The notes: generated from the sequence alone by a model not told the origin. Shown: positions 26,346-35,192, numbered from the stretch's first letter. The stretch: DNA of 64,000 nucleotides from Arthrobacter ramosus (GCF_039535095.1 NZ_BAAAWN010000001.1:4588001-4652000), one strand, 5' to 3'. Made by a program: numbers and translations.

Positions 26346-26535
26346 CTTGGCGCACGCGTCTTCAGTTCGTGGAAAGCCAGGGGTTGACCAGCGGTGATGA
26401 GTTCCAGCCGGTGCCTTATCACGCACTAACGGCGTGACCTAATGTCGCCGAAGTGCTGTTTATCAGGCGGGTTCGAACGGCGTCCGAGCACCAGCGGGGA
26501 CGTTTCCCTTATGCTTTTGCAACAGAACCAAGGGC

Positions 26536-27204
26536 TCAGAACCCCGAGGTTCCCACGAAAACTTGGATGAACGCGAAGAAGATTGTCGCGATTACGGTCA
26601 CGTACAGCAGCGCAGTGATGATCCATCCATAGTCGCCCAGGATCTGCGCGGCCTTGTCCGGTACCGGTATTATCCCGGCGGTGATGTTCCGGATGGTCAA
26701 CCATACGAAGAGTGGAATCATCGCGGCCCAGACGATCATGCAGAATGGACAGAGTATGTGGATGTCGTAGAGGGCCTGGGACCATAGCCATACTGCGAAG
26801 ATGAAGCCGAGAGTGACTCCTGTTTGCAGTCCTAGCCAGTACCACCGTGCAAACTTGGCCCCGGACAGAAGCGCCATTCCTACGGTAATGATGATGGCGA
26901 AAGCCACGATTCCGATGAACATGTTGGGGAAGCCGAAAACGGAGCTTTGCCATCGTTGCATCACTTGGCCGCATGAAATCCAAGGGTTTACGTCGCAGAC
27001 GGTGATGTGGTTGGGGTCCTTGAGCACCTCGAGCTTTTCTAGGACAAGGATGCCGGAGGCGAACCATCCGACAACGCCGGCTACCACCATGAGCCAACCA
27101 AGGTGCCGATTGCTCGTCATAGGAGGGCTAGTTGCGGTTCGCTTGTCCGAAGATAACGTCTGTCCATCGGTACGAATGCCGGTGGCTGATGACATAGTGG
27201 GCAT
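26536..27204 (-). CDS. Vitamin K epoxide reductase (VKOR) family membrane protein
   Basis: 222 aa from ATG 27204 (CCAGGA upstream); the longer frame has no ribosome site. About five membrane helices. It carries both redox Cys pairs of VKOR: CDVNPWISCG in the first loop and HILCPFCMIVW (CPFC) at the active site, with the conserved SSVFGFPNMFIGI between. Bacterial VKOR reoxidises DsbA-like partners for disulfide formation in exported proteins. No DsbA or thioredoxin partner lies in the island. It is cargo of the island and divergent from the lipoprotein gene. Confidence 0.9.
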   Translation of the reverse strand: MPTMSSATGIRTDGQTLSSDKRTATSPPMTSNRHLGWLMVVAGVVGWFASGILVLEKLEVLKDPNHITVCDVNPWISCGQVMQRWQSSVFGFPNMFIGIVAFAIIITVGMALLSGAKFARWYWLGLQTGVTLGFIFAVWLWSQALYDIHILCPFCMIVWAAMIPLFVWLTIRNITAGIIPVPDKAAQILGDYGWIITALLYVTVIATIFFAFIQVFVGTSGF

Positions 27205-27334
27205 TCCTGGGGTGTCCTTTTCACCTGGTACTTCCTGCCAGTGTAATGGCCGGAGCGAAGTACTTTGGGAAGAACGCCTGGTTGCGATTTGCAAACACCA
27301 CCGTCTCGCAAATCTCCATCTACTAAGAAGCGAA

Positions 27335-28189
27335 TTGTCGAAAATCCGCCGTCGGAGCAGCCGCGCGGCACTGACTATTTCGGCCCTGCTTTTGGGACAA
27401 TTCGTTACCTCGTGTGGTGACGCGCCGGGGGACAAGATCCCCACACAGCAGGAGCCTGCCATCGCTGTCGTCCCCAATCCAGCAAGCGGGGACGCCGTCT
27501 CCAGACCGATCGACCATTTCCTTCCGTCTAGTATGCAGATTCTTGCTTTGGCGAAAGCACAGCAACGCGACGTAAACGAATGCCTCCAGGCGCATGGGTC
27601 GAAAGGGCACTTCCAATGGTCATCTTCGGACGCGGAGTTGACTCACTTTATTGACGGCCTGGTCAGAGACCGCACTATTAGGTCAGACCTATGGGGGTAC
27701 TTTGACGTCGCAAATGCCCCCATACATGGTTACAAGCGTGGCGATGGCTCAGGTGCGATTGAGTCATCCGCGGAAGGTGCACCCATGGATCTTGCAGACC
27801 GCTGTTTGGACGAGGCAGTAAAGAGCCACTTGGGGACGGTGGCGTTCACCTTCGCGGAAGATAAGGCATTGATCCGAGGGGGGCCTGTGACCGCCCTTGC
27901 CGATACTCGATATGTTCGTGTTTCAAATCAGTGGTCTGCTTGCATGAAGGCTGAAGGATTTGAGTACAGAGACCCAATCGCTGCAATTGATGACGTAAAG
28001 TGGCGCGGGACAGAAGAAGCGACCGCATTAGAAGTCGCTGTGGCAACCGCGGATGTGCGGTGCAAAGTAGAAACCAACCTCGTTTGGTTGGGTGCAGCCG
28101 TTCAGTCGGCCTATGACAATAGATACATAACCGAAAATGCTCAAGAGTTGAATGATTTTAAGGACAGACTTCGTCAATACTCCGACTGA
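27335..28189 (+). CDS. Hypothetical lipoprotein
   Basis: 284 aa from TTG 27335, chosen because AAGAAG precedes it and a signal peptide follows: basic KIRRRSSR, hydrophobic AALTISALLLGQF, lipobox VTSC (Cys at about 27). The mature part has scattered Cys residues (VNECLQAHG, ADRCLDEA, WSACMKAEGFEYRD, DVRCKVET), a pattern seen in actinobacterial lipoproteins of unknown function. Four or more cysteines outside the membrane and a divergent VKOR gene suggest disulfide bonding, which is inference. It ends 17 nt before the ISL3 remnant. Confidence 0.7.
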   Translation: MSKIRRRSSRAALTISALLLGQFVTSCGDAPGDKIPTQQEPAIAVVPNPASGDAVSRPIDHFLPSSMQILALAKAQQRDVNECLQAHGSKGHFQWSSSDAELTHFIDGLVRDRTIRSDLWGYFDVANAPIHGYKRGDGSGAIESSAEGAPMDLADRCLDEAVKSHLGTVAFTFAEDKALIRGGPVTALADTRYVRVSNQWSACMKAEGFEYRDPIAAIDDVKWRGTEEATALEVAVATADVRCKVETNLVWLGAAVQSAYDNRYITENAQELNDFKDRLRQYSD

Positions 28190-28206
28190 GGTCGCGCCAA
28201 GTTCGC

Positions 28207-28326
28207 GGCTCTTCACGGTTCGTGGTGATTGTTCTGCCGTGATGGATGTTCATGCCGCTGTTCTGGCGGCATTGCGCAACAGGATACGCGTTTTGTAGTT
28301 GCGTGCGTTGGTGAATCCCCAATCAG
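28207..28326 (-). pseudogene. 3' part of split ISL3-type transposase gene with IS end
   Basis: Leftward reading gives GFTNARNYKTRILL and RNAARTAA then a stop at 28250, which is the standard C-terminus of ISL3-family transposases. The word GGCTCTTCACGGTTCGTGG from 28207 looks like the IS terminal repeat. The matching upstream part of the gene is at 31480-32440, on the far side of the inserted element. Confidence 0.88.
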
Positions 28327-28340
28327 TTAACCGGCCTTCG
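28327..28340. repeat. Left terminal inverted repeat of the recombinase element
   Basis: TTAACCGGCCTTCG; perfect inverted match to 31466-31479. Confidence 0.92.
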
Positions 28341-28428
28341 ATGACCGGACACGCCACGAATTTCCAGAAGCCTCGGATGCCGTCGTGCGGGTAGGAGACT
28401 GGAAACAGTCCTGCCCGGAGGAGGACGA

Positions 28429-29484
28429 ATGGGACTACAGGTTGCCACGTCAGAGGACGGGCACATTCTCACAGGCGCCGCTGACGCCACCGGGGAATTG
28501 GTCAACGGATTCCTGGCCCATCTGACGACAAGGAATTTCTCGCCCGCAACGCGCCGGGCGTATGCGTTCGACCTGTTGAACTTCCTGCGTTTTCTCATGG
28601 AGCGACGGCTCGGACTGGCAGATGTCGCCCCGACTGATCTGTTCGATTACCTCGATTGGCAGCAGCAGCCGCAGAAGAATTCCGGCGGCACGGTTGTCCG
28701 GCTCACTTCACGCACGGGCGCGGCACCGGCGACGATGAACCGGCGGATTGCCGCAGTTCGGAGCCTGTACGACTACGCCGTGATAGCCGGTGCCGTGAAC
28801 GAGAACCCGGTCCCCGCGGCGCGGCGTTCTTCCGGTTTCCGGGCCATGCGGCGCGGGCTACTCGGGCATCTAGGCAAGGGCCGTGAGCGGGGCGGGGGCC
28901 AGCTGGTGCGTGAAGCGAAGAGGCTTCCCTTTGCCCTGGATCCTGCGCAGGTCGCCGTTTTCATCGCCGATCTGCTGACCGCCCGCGATCGTTCGATGGC
29001 ACTGTTGATGCTGCTGGGCGGACTGCGCGCGTCAGAGGTACGACTGCTGCCGCTGGCCAACGTTGATTTTGGTCTGCGCAGGGTCAGGGTTAAGGGCAAG
29101 GGAGGAAAGGAACGTGTCGTGCCGGTCGACCCGTCATTCTTCACCGAACTGGCCTCCTACCTGCGCACCGAGCGCCCGGCCGGCTGCACTGCCCGGGAAT
29201 GCTTCGTGGTGTTGCGCGGACCGACCACCGGCCGTGCCCTGACTGAAGCCGGTCTACGGCGGATCTTCCGCACCCACCGGCTGCGGCCAGGCACCCCGCT
29301 GGTGCGTCCGCATCGGCTGCGCCATACCTATGGAACGGAACTCGCCGCTGCCGGAATCGACCTGCTGGTGCTGCGCGACCTCATGGGCCACGCCAGCCCG
29401 GAGACGACCGCCGGCTATGTCCATCTGTCGGCAACAACGCTGGCCGAGGAGTACGCGGCTGCCAGATCACGATTGGAGTCATGA
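28429..29484 (+). CDS. Tyrosine recombinase, TnpA-like
   Basis: 351 aa from ATG 28429 (GGAGGAGGACGA before it). N-terminal SAM-like core-binding domain (LVNGFLAHLTTRNFSPATRRAYAFDLLNFLRFL). Catalytic domain with Arg in LLGGLRASEVRLLPL, HRLRHTYGTELAAAGID (His-x2-Arg), MGHASPETTAGYVHL (His and nucleophilic Tyr near 338). Size and order next to a larger partner match TnpA of Tn554 (about 360 aa). Its stop overlaps the start of the second recombinase. Confidence 0.92.
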   Translation: MGLQVATSEDGHILTGAADATGELVNGFLAHLTTRNFSPATRRAYAFDLLNFLRFLMERRLGLADVAPTDLFDYLDWQQQPQKNSGGTVVRLTSRTGAAPATMNRRIAAVRSLYDYAVIAGAVNENPVPAARRSSGFRAMRRGLLGHLGKGRERGGGQLVREAKRLPFALDPAQVAVFIADLLTARDRSMALLMLLGGLRASEVRLLPLANVDFGLRRVRVKGKGGKERVVPVDPSFFTELASYLRTERPAGCTARECFVVLRGPTTGRALTEAGLRRIFRTHRLRPGTPLVRPHRLRHTYGTELAAAGIDLLVLRDLMGHASPETTAGYVHLSATTLAEEYAAARSRLES

Positions 29485-31436
29485 TGTCTACTGTCACGAA
29501 ACCCCTCCTCCGGCCGGCGCCCGGTGATACAGATCTGTGCGAGGACTACTTCGGGTTCGTCGCGGAACTTTCCTGCGGTCCGCAGGCAAAATACCTGCGC
29601 CGCCGGCATGCGGCCGCCTTTCTGAACAATTACCCGAATCCCATGGAGTGGATGCGTCGTCCCGTCGCCGAACGCCTGCTACAGATCAAACGCCTCGACG
29701 CCTGGCCCTTCCTGTCCTGGTGCTTTGCCACCGGCCGGCTTGTCCCCGATCTGGAACTGCTCACACTCAAAGGCAAGGGCACTCATTTCTCGCTCTGGTC
29801 CCGGCTGCATCCAGACGACGACACCGCGGTTAGCCGGGCGGCCACGACGTTCGACTGGAGCGCGGAATGGGAACAACGCGTCATCGGCAACGCGTTTCCG
29901 CTGCTTTGCATGACCCGCGGCGTCGACCTGCAATCCATGACGGAGGCCGATCTGGATGCAGTGGAGCAGGCTATCTCGGCATCGACGCTGCTGGCGCCGC
30001 GCACGCGGCGAGTCCTTGGCGGTCAGCACCGCTGCCTGCGAAAGCTCTGCTATCAGCTAGGAGTCACGGACATTCCGCCCGTTCACCCCAACCGCCGGGA
30101 ACGGACGCCGGCGCAACGGGCTGAGACGGTGCCGCAACCACTGATCCGCCCCGTCATCGCCCGCTACCTCACGACCATCGCCGCGACACTGCGCCCTGCC
30201 ACTGTTACCTCCCGGGCCGAACACCTGACCCTGCTGACAGTCTGGCTTTCCGGGAAACACCCCGAATGCCGCGAACTGACGGGCCTCACCCGGGCGCACC
30301 TCGAAGAATTCCTGGCCTGGGATGCAACCCGGCTTTCCCAAGGACGGCGGGGACGCGGGGAACGGATCTCGGTCACCCACCATATGCACGCCGTGATCAA
30401 CCTGCGCAGCTTCTTCGATGACCTCACCGCCTGGGGATGGGCCGACCGGCCAGCCGAGACCGTTGTCCACCGCGCGGACATCCCGCGGCCGCCAGCGCCG
30501 TTGCCCAGGGCGCTGGCCCCACAAACAGACAGCGCCCTGATGAAAGCCGTCGCGAAGCTCCCCGACACCGCCGCCCGGGCCGGGATCACACTGCTGCGAG
30601 GCGGCGGCCTGCGGCTCGGGGAACTGCTTGATCTCGAGCTCGACTGTCTCTGGGACCTGCCCGGTCACGGCACCTGGCTCAAGGTCCCGCTGGGCAAGCT
30701 GAACACCGAGCGCGTGGTCCCTCTCGATGACGCGACCCTGGCGGCCCTGGACCAATGGATGGGCGAGCGGGGCTCCCAGCGGGCACTGCCCCATCCGCGC
30801 ACCGGCCGCCCAGCAGACTTCCTGTTCACCCTGCGCGGCAGCCGAATCGGAGCAACCCGGATCCGCCGCGGCCTTGACGACGCGGTGCGGGCTGCCGGAC
30901 TCGTCCGCCCCGGCGGAACACCCGAACACGTCACCCCGCACCAGCTCCGCCACACCTATGCCACCGAACTAGTCAACGCCGGAATGACCCTACAGGCCCT
31001 CATGGCGCTGCTGGGCCACGTCACCCCAGAGATGACAACCCGCTACGCCCACCTCGCCGACACCACCGTCCGGGCCTCATACGACTCGGCGATGGCCAGG
31101 ATCCGCGAAAGCCGGCAACTTCCCCTGGTGGTCAGCGACCGGCCGGTCGTGCCCGAACGCATCGAATGGCTCCACAGCGAAATGCTCAAGACCCGCGTCG
31201 CCCACGGGTACTGCTCGCGCCACCTCGCTGCCGAAGCCTGCCCCTACGCCAACATCTGCGAACAATGCGACAACTACACCACCAGCACCGAATTCCTTCC
31301 CCAGATCGAGGCGCAAATACACGATGAAACCGAACTCAGAGAAGACGCGCTCGAGCGCGGTTGGGACAGCGAAGTGGCCAGACACGCCCGCGTCATCACC
31401 AGCCTCCAGAAACACCTGGACCGGCTAAAGGCCTGA
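29481..31436 (+). CDS. Large tyrosine recombinase, TnpB-like
   Basis: 651 aa. The N-terminal 200 residues are an extra helical region. The catalytic half has Arg in LLRGGGLRLGELLDLE, HQLRHTYATELVNAGM, LGHVTPEMTTRYAHL (His, Tyr). The C-terminus has a Cys cluster, HGYCSRHLAAEACPYANICEQC, probably a zinc site, then a helical tail. Length and C-terminal cluster agree with TnpB of Tn554 (about 630 aa). No third gene (tnpC) is present before the right end at 31479. Confidence 0.92.
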   Translation: MMSTVTKPLLRPAPGDTDLCEDYFGFVAELSCGPQAKYLRRRHAAAFLNNYPNPMEWMRRPVAERLLQIKRLDAWPFLSWCFATGRLVPDLELLTLKGKGTHFSLWSRLHPDDDTAVSRAATTFDWSAEWEQRVIGNAFPLLCMTRGVDLQSMTEADLDAVEQAISASTLLAPRTRRVLGGQHRCLRKLCYQLGVTDIPPVHPNRRERTPAQRAETVPQPLIRPVIARYLTTIAATLRPATVTSRAEHLTLLTVWLSGKHPECRELTGLTRAHLEEFLAWDATRLSQGRRGRGERISVTHHMHAVINLRSFFDDLTAWGWADRPAETVVHRADIPRPPAPLPRALAPQTDSALMKAVAKLPDTAARAGITLLRGGGLRLGELLDLELDCLWDLPGHGTWLKVPLGKLNTERVVPLDDATLAALDQWMGERGSQRALPHPRTGRPADFLFTLRGSRIGATRIRRGLDDAVRAAGLVRPGGTPEHVTPHQLRHTYATELVNAGMTLQALMALLGHVTPEMTTRYAHLADTTVRASYDSAMARIRESRQLPLVVSDRPVVPERIEWLHSEMLKTRVAHGYCSRHLAAEACPYANICEQCDNYTTSTEFLPQIEAQIHDETELREDALERGWDSEVARHARVITSLQKHLDRLKA

Positions 31437-31465
31437 CAGCAATAAACCCAAGCTTGACCCAGACG

Positions 31466-31479
31466 CGAAGGCCGGTTAA
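31466..31479. repeat. Right terminal inverted repeat of the recombinase element
   Basis: CGAAGGCCGGTTAA, perfect inverted match to 28327-28340. Confidence 0.92.
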
Positions 31480-32440
31480 GGCCCGCTCGTTTGATGTGTT
31501 TGATAGCTGTGTTGTTGGCTTCTACTTTCGCTGTTGTCGCACCGGTGACGATGAGGACTTCGATTTCTTTCCACCACCGGCAGATCGTGCGCCAGAGACG
31601 GTTCGTTTCCGGCTGCGAGGCTCGTTCGACCAGATTCTGCAGGCGGTCTTTCGCCGCGGCCGCGTCGGCGAGTGACCCGGTGGCGAGCAGTGCCCGGAGC
31701 TGTTCTTTGACCTGCCAGGAGCCTGTAGCTTCCCGGTGGCGAACACGGTGCTGAGCATGTTCCGGGCCCGGTCCGAGAGTGTATCGCCGCCCGCGCAGGA
31801 GCAGCCGCCGGTTGGCCCAGACCGGGTCGATGGAACGTCCCCGGCGGCCGTGGACCTGCTGGGTGAGCCGTTGCCGGACTTCGGTGAGCATGTCCTTGCC
31901 GAGCTTGACCAGGTGGAACGCGTCGACCGAGACTGCCGTGCGAGGGAGCCACATTCGCAGGGCCTTGCGGAATGCCGCTGACGGGTCGATCGCGACGACC
32001 TGCACGCCCAGGCGCCAGGGCGTCGACATCGGGCAGTGTCAGCGCCGCGGAATCGAGGGCCCGCTGGACCAGCCACCATGAGACGCCGAACGAGGAGGCG
32101 GCTTCCGCGGCGGCCCGTCCGGATCCAATGACGGCGGCCACGAGGGCGTCGCGGAGCCGGCGGTTGGACCGGGCGCGGCGCGGGACCTGGCCGGTCTCTT
32201 CGGCGAAGGTCCGCCGCGGGGGCAAAAACTCATCGCAGAAGAATCTCCGCTTGGCCCAGACCACTTCGACCGGGCCCGCGACGGGGATGTCGCGCAGGCG
32301 CCGGGGCCGGCGTGAATGCATGCGGGTGCTGATGACTCCACAGGACGGGCAGCCGGCCTCGGCGGTGGCTTCGACGCGGACCCGCCGCTGCCCGAACGCG
32401 AGGACCTCAGTCACGCAGCTAAGCAAGTGAGCCAAATCAG
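31480..32440 (-). pseudogene. 5' part of split and internally deleted ISL3-type transposase gene
   Basis: One frame reads DLAHLLSCVTEVLAFG, then CPSCGVISTRMHSRRPRRL (zinc finger), WAKRRFFCDEFLPPRRTFAE and the HTH SFGVSWWLVQRALDS to DVDALAP at about 32020. The next frame then takes over with WRLGVQVVAIDPSAAF and continues through DAFHLVKLG to AIKHIKRAG at 31480. The segment normally between them, carrying the first catalytic Asp (LGIDEH-type), is missing. The start codon and right IS end are also absent at 32440. Non-functional. Confidence 0.85.
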
Positions 32441-32576
32441 GCCTGAGGGCGGCGCGGCATTCGTGCTGGAGTTGCCCGGCATTCCCGCGGGCTCCCGGCA
32501 AACGTAGACTCTGCGCATGGCTGATGTTCCAGTGGGTTCGCTGCACCACGTAGAAATTTGGGTACCCCACATCAGC
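32441..32576. repeat. Right 136-bp direct repeat of the island
   Basis: Copy of 26201-26336 with one substitution (32466). It contains the kinase 3' end and runs into the intact VOC gene. Confidence 0.95.
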
Positions 32577-32918
32577 CGGGCTCAGGAGGAGTGGGGCTGG
32601 CTGCTCGCCGAACTGGGCTACGAACAATTCCAGGAGTGGCCCGATGGCTGCAGTTGGAAACTCGGAGCCACGTACATCGTGATCGAACAGTCCACTGCGC
32701 TCACGGGAAGCACGCACCGCAGGACGGAGCCCGGGCTCAACCACCTCGCCTTCCATGCTGGCGCCAGGGAGAACGTGGACCGGCTCCGGGAGCTCGGCGC
32801 GGACTCGGGCTGGTACGAGATGTTCGAGAGCAAATATCCGCACGCCGGCGGGGCCGACCACTACGCCGCCTATCTGGTGAATACCGATGGCTACGAGGTT
32901 GAGCTGGTGGCCGGCTGA
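32517..32918 (+). CDS. VOC-superfamily (glyoxalase/bleomycin-resistance type) protein
   Basis: 133 aa, one VOC module pair: SLHHVEIWVPHISRAQEEWGWLLAELGYE at the start and LNHLAFHAGARENVDRLRELGA, then AAYLVNTDGYEVELVAG at the end. Likely metal ligands are His10 of LHHVEIW, His of LNHLAFHA, and the terminal Glu of YEVELV. Substrate unknown. Before the island entered, this gene began 10 nt after the kinase stop and was the third gene of that operon. It is now 6.2 kb away, with a duplicated 67-nt kinase tail in front. Confidence 0.88.
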   Translation: MADVPVGSLHHVEIWVPHISRAQEEWGWLLAELGYEQFQEWPDGCSWKLGATYIVIEQSTALTGSTHRRTEPGLNHLAFHAGARENVDRLRELGADSGWYEMFESKYPHAGGADHYAAYLVNTDGYEVELVAG

Positions 32919-33491
32919 TCAGCCGTCGGCGGTAGTGGGACTGAATTCTGGATCGTCCTGTTGATCTTTCCCGGACGTGCGGGAATCGCTTCGGAAGATC
33001 CAATATTTGTAGAGGAAGAAATTCCACGTCATTGTCGAAACCGTGGAGACGACTTTCCCACCGGCATAGGTGAGCGCGAGGGTATCAAAAAAATTGACAA
33101 TAACGTCCGTCGCAAAAACGTTGAAAACGACCAGAAGGCCGTAACGGAACATGCTAATGTGCGCCCGGTTATTGGACTGGAAGGTATATGAGCGCTGGAC
33201 GAAATAATTAAAGACGAGACTCGAGAGGAAAGCTGCTGGCGTGGCAAACCACAGGTCCACCCCCAGGCCTTCGTGCAGCAGAACTAGCAGACCAAGATCA
33301 ATGGCAAAGGAGAGCCCTCCGACAATCAAGAATTTAAGGAGGTGGCTGCGCTGAACAAAGCCCACCAAGCGCGTCACTTGAGCACGCGGGTCTAGCGCCA
33401 CTGTTAGCACCCCAAAATCGTCAATGTCATATAACTGCGGCTTCCGGCGGAGACAGCCTCGCCTCAGCGACCGCAGGGCTCGATCAATCAT
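32919..33491 (-). CDS. GtrA-family membrane protein
   Basis: 190 aa with four membrane helices in the GtrA pattern: HLLKFLIVGGLSFAIDLGLLVLLHE, ATPAAFLSSLVFNYFVQRSYTFQ, and VVSTVSTMTWNFFLYKYWIF. GtrA proteins take part in flipping lipid-linked sugars for cell-surface polysaccharide. A basic N-terminal tail of about 45 residues precedes the helices. It is divergent from the DUF2142 gene, and its stop directly abuts the VOC stop. Confidence 0.9.
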   Translation of the reverse strand: MIDRALRSLRRGCLRRKPQLYDIDDFGVLTVALDPRAQVTRLVGFVQRSHLLKFLIVGGLSFAIDLGLLVLLHEGLGVDLWFATPAAFLSSLVFNYFVQRSYTFQSNNRAHISMFRYGLLVVFNVFATDVIVNFFDTLALTYAGGKVVSTVSTMTWNFFLYKYWIFRSDSRTSGKDQQDDPEFSPTTADG

Positions 33492-33623
33492 AGCTGCTCC
33501 GGTTCCAGCGAAACGCCGCGCATCGAACCCTCAAACAATGCCGTTGACCTGTTTTGGCCGGCTTCAGGCACTCTCCCCGACAGCCCGATTTTTGACGATC
33601 AGGTGCGATAACGTATCAGCACG

Positions 33624-35192
33624 ATGGTTACCATTTCTCCAACCCTGTCTAGCGCAGCGCGCAGGCCGGGGGCGCTTCCGACACTGCGGTTCACACTCAT
33701 TGCGTTACCCATAATTGCCGTACTTTCCATGATTTGGGTGTTCGCCTCACCTCTGATGTCAGTTCCCGATGAGCCGGCTCACACCATCAAAGCCGCCGCA
33801 GTAGCCCGTGGCGAGCTCACTGGAAGCTCAACCGGCAAGCAGGGCGAGCAGACTATTGTCATAGTTCCGAGATACATCGCCATGATTAGCGCTCAAGGTT
33901 GCTTCGCTTTCAAAATTGCCGCGACGCCTGCCTGCGCCCCTCCAATCGACGCCACAGCGCGAGACCTCGTGCAAGCTCAAACGAGCGCCGGCAACTACAA
34001 TCCGATGTACTACGCCATGGTCGGCCTTCCCTCACGGTTCATGGCGGGTGAGCCCGCGATCTACTTGATGCGCCTGATCAGCGCCCTGATCTGCTCGGTG
34101 TTCCTTGCCGCGACCATCGGCGCTGCGGCTTCATTGCGCCGTCGGTTCTGGCCAATGGCAAGCTGCCTGGTTTCCATCACGCCGATGGTGCTTTTTCTCA
34201 ACGGCTCGATAAATCCCAATGCACTTGAAATAGTTACAACTTCTGCTTTATTTCTAAATCTTTGCGTTGTTCTCCAGTATCACCGACGCCTCGAAACCGT
34301 TCGCACCAGCATAGTTATTGTCGGAATTTCCGGTGCCGTTTTGGCCAATACCCGCGCACTTTCGCTGCTCTGGCTGGCATTGGCAGTAGTTTCAGCCGTC
34401 TTGATTTTCGGAATAAAGCCGATAGTTGCCGTCGTGAAGAATCGATTGGGCCTGGCAATGACCGCGCTCATCGGCCTTGGTTGCGCTGCCAGTCTCGCCT
34501 GGCTGGTCGCGGCCAATAGCCTTAGCAGCCTGACGGGTACCCCCAGTGATGTGACACCGGATCAGGCTTTCGTCACGATGCTCGACCGCTCATTCGACTA
34601 TGCGTCCGGCTATATCGGAATCATGGGTTGGCTCGACACCGGCGCGCCCGCCGCCGTCTACGCCTTTTGGCATTTCGCCTTTGCAGCCATCATCATAGGC
34701 GGCCTCACCGCACGGCCTCTTCGGGCCCGGCCCGCGGTGTGGATCCTGCTTGTCGCGGTGCTGATCCTGCCGCCGATCCTTCAGGCCCAAGTAATACAGC
34801 AAATTGGATACATCTGGCAGGGCAGATACTTGCTGGCCCTGTTTGTCCTGCTTCTGCTCGCATGTGGAGTGGCCATGCGTATGCGCCCGACACCCAGGGG
34901 ACCATGGGCGCGTTCCTTGTCTCCGTGGCTATTTGCCGGAGCCGTAGGCGTACACGTTTACCTCTTCGTGTTTGTCCTTCGGCGGTACACGGTAGGTCTC
35001 CAAACGCATACGAACTGGACGGAAATGTTCGATCCCCTGTGGCAGCCGCCCCTCAGCTGGCAGGGGCTGACAATTGCATACCTCCTGGTACTTATTGTCG
35101 GGGCAGTCATCGCACACAGGATCCTCTTTCCGCGCACCCGGCGTCTTCCCCGGAATGTTGAACGACCCGAGGCTGAACTCATCGTTAGCTAG
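33624..35192 (+). CDS. DUF2142-type polytopic membrane protein
   Basis: 522 aa with about eleven membrane helices. The first extracytoplasmic loop (VFASPLMSVPDEPAHTIKAAAVARGE) has the Asp-Glu-Pro-x-His motif of DUF2142, and later NYNPMYYAMVGLPSRF fits the same family. These are presumed lipid-linked-sugar glycosyltransferases of the GT-C class (acidic loop after helix 1). It sits with GtrA and two further envelope genes, which suggests cell-wall polysaccharide modification. Confidence 0.85.
   Translation: MVTISPTLSSAARRPGALPTLRFTLIALPIIAVLSMIWVFASPLMSVPDEPAHTIKAAAVARGELTGSSTGKQGEQTIVIVPRYIAMISAQGCFAFKIAATPACAPPIDATARDLVQAQTSAGNYNPMYYAMVGLPSRFMAGEPAIYLMRLISALICSVFLAATIGAAASLRRRFWPMASCLVSITPMVLFLNGSINPNALEIVTTSALFLNLCVVLQYHRRLETVRTSIVIVGISGAVLANTRALSLLWLALAVVSAVLIFGIKPIVAVVKNRLGLAMTALIGLGCAASLAWLVAANSLSSLTGTPSDVTPDQAFVTMLDRSFDYASGYIGIMGWLDTGAPAAVYAFWHFAFAAIIIGGLTARPLRARPAVWILLVAVLILPPILQAQVIQQIGYIWQGRYLLALFVLLLLACGVAMRMRPTPRGPWARSLSPWLFAGAVGVHVYLFVFVLRRYTVGLQTHTNWTEMFDPLWQPPLSWQGLTIAYLLVLIVGAVIAHRILFPRTRRLPRNVERPEAELIVS

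Larger units (their letters stand above)
28327..31479 (+). mobile_element. Two-tyrosine-recombinase transposable element (Tn554-like gene pair) with 14-bp TIRs
   Basis: 3153 bp bounded by TTAACCGGCCTTCG (28327-28340) and its exact reverse complement (31466-31479). It holds only two overlapping tyrosine recombinase genes. It interrupts the ISL3 transposase gene. Removing it exactly joins HIKRAG to GFTNARNYK in one frame (with Pro-Asp-Trp between), with no target duplication. Confidence 0.9.
26337..32440. mobile_element. Composite genomic island between histidine kinase and VOC genes
   Basis: About 6.1 kb lying between two 136-bp direct repeats. Contents: VKOR (leftward), a lipoprotein gene (rightward), a broken ISL3-type IS, and a two-recombinase element inside that IS. 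Parts around 27200-28250 look more AT-rich than the flanks. The repeat is far longer than a transposition target duplication, which suggests a circle that carried its own copy of the locus and integrated by homology or by an att-like site. Confidence 0.85.

Noticed and set aside
28327..28340. Attachment site of a tRNA-type integrative element
   Set aside because: No tRNA-like sequence was seen at either end of the island or of the recombinase element; the ends are terminal inverted repeats instead.
31274..32029. Intact 251-aa transposase
   Set aside because: Its N-terminal residues are out of context and its C-terminal 60 residues are read antisense through the second recombinase; it is one frame of the broken ISL3 gene.
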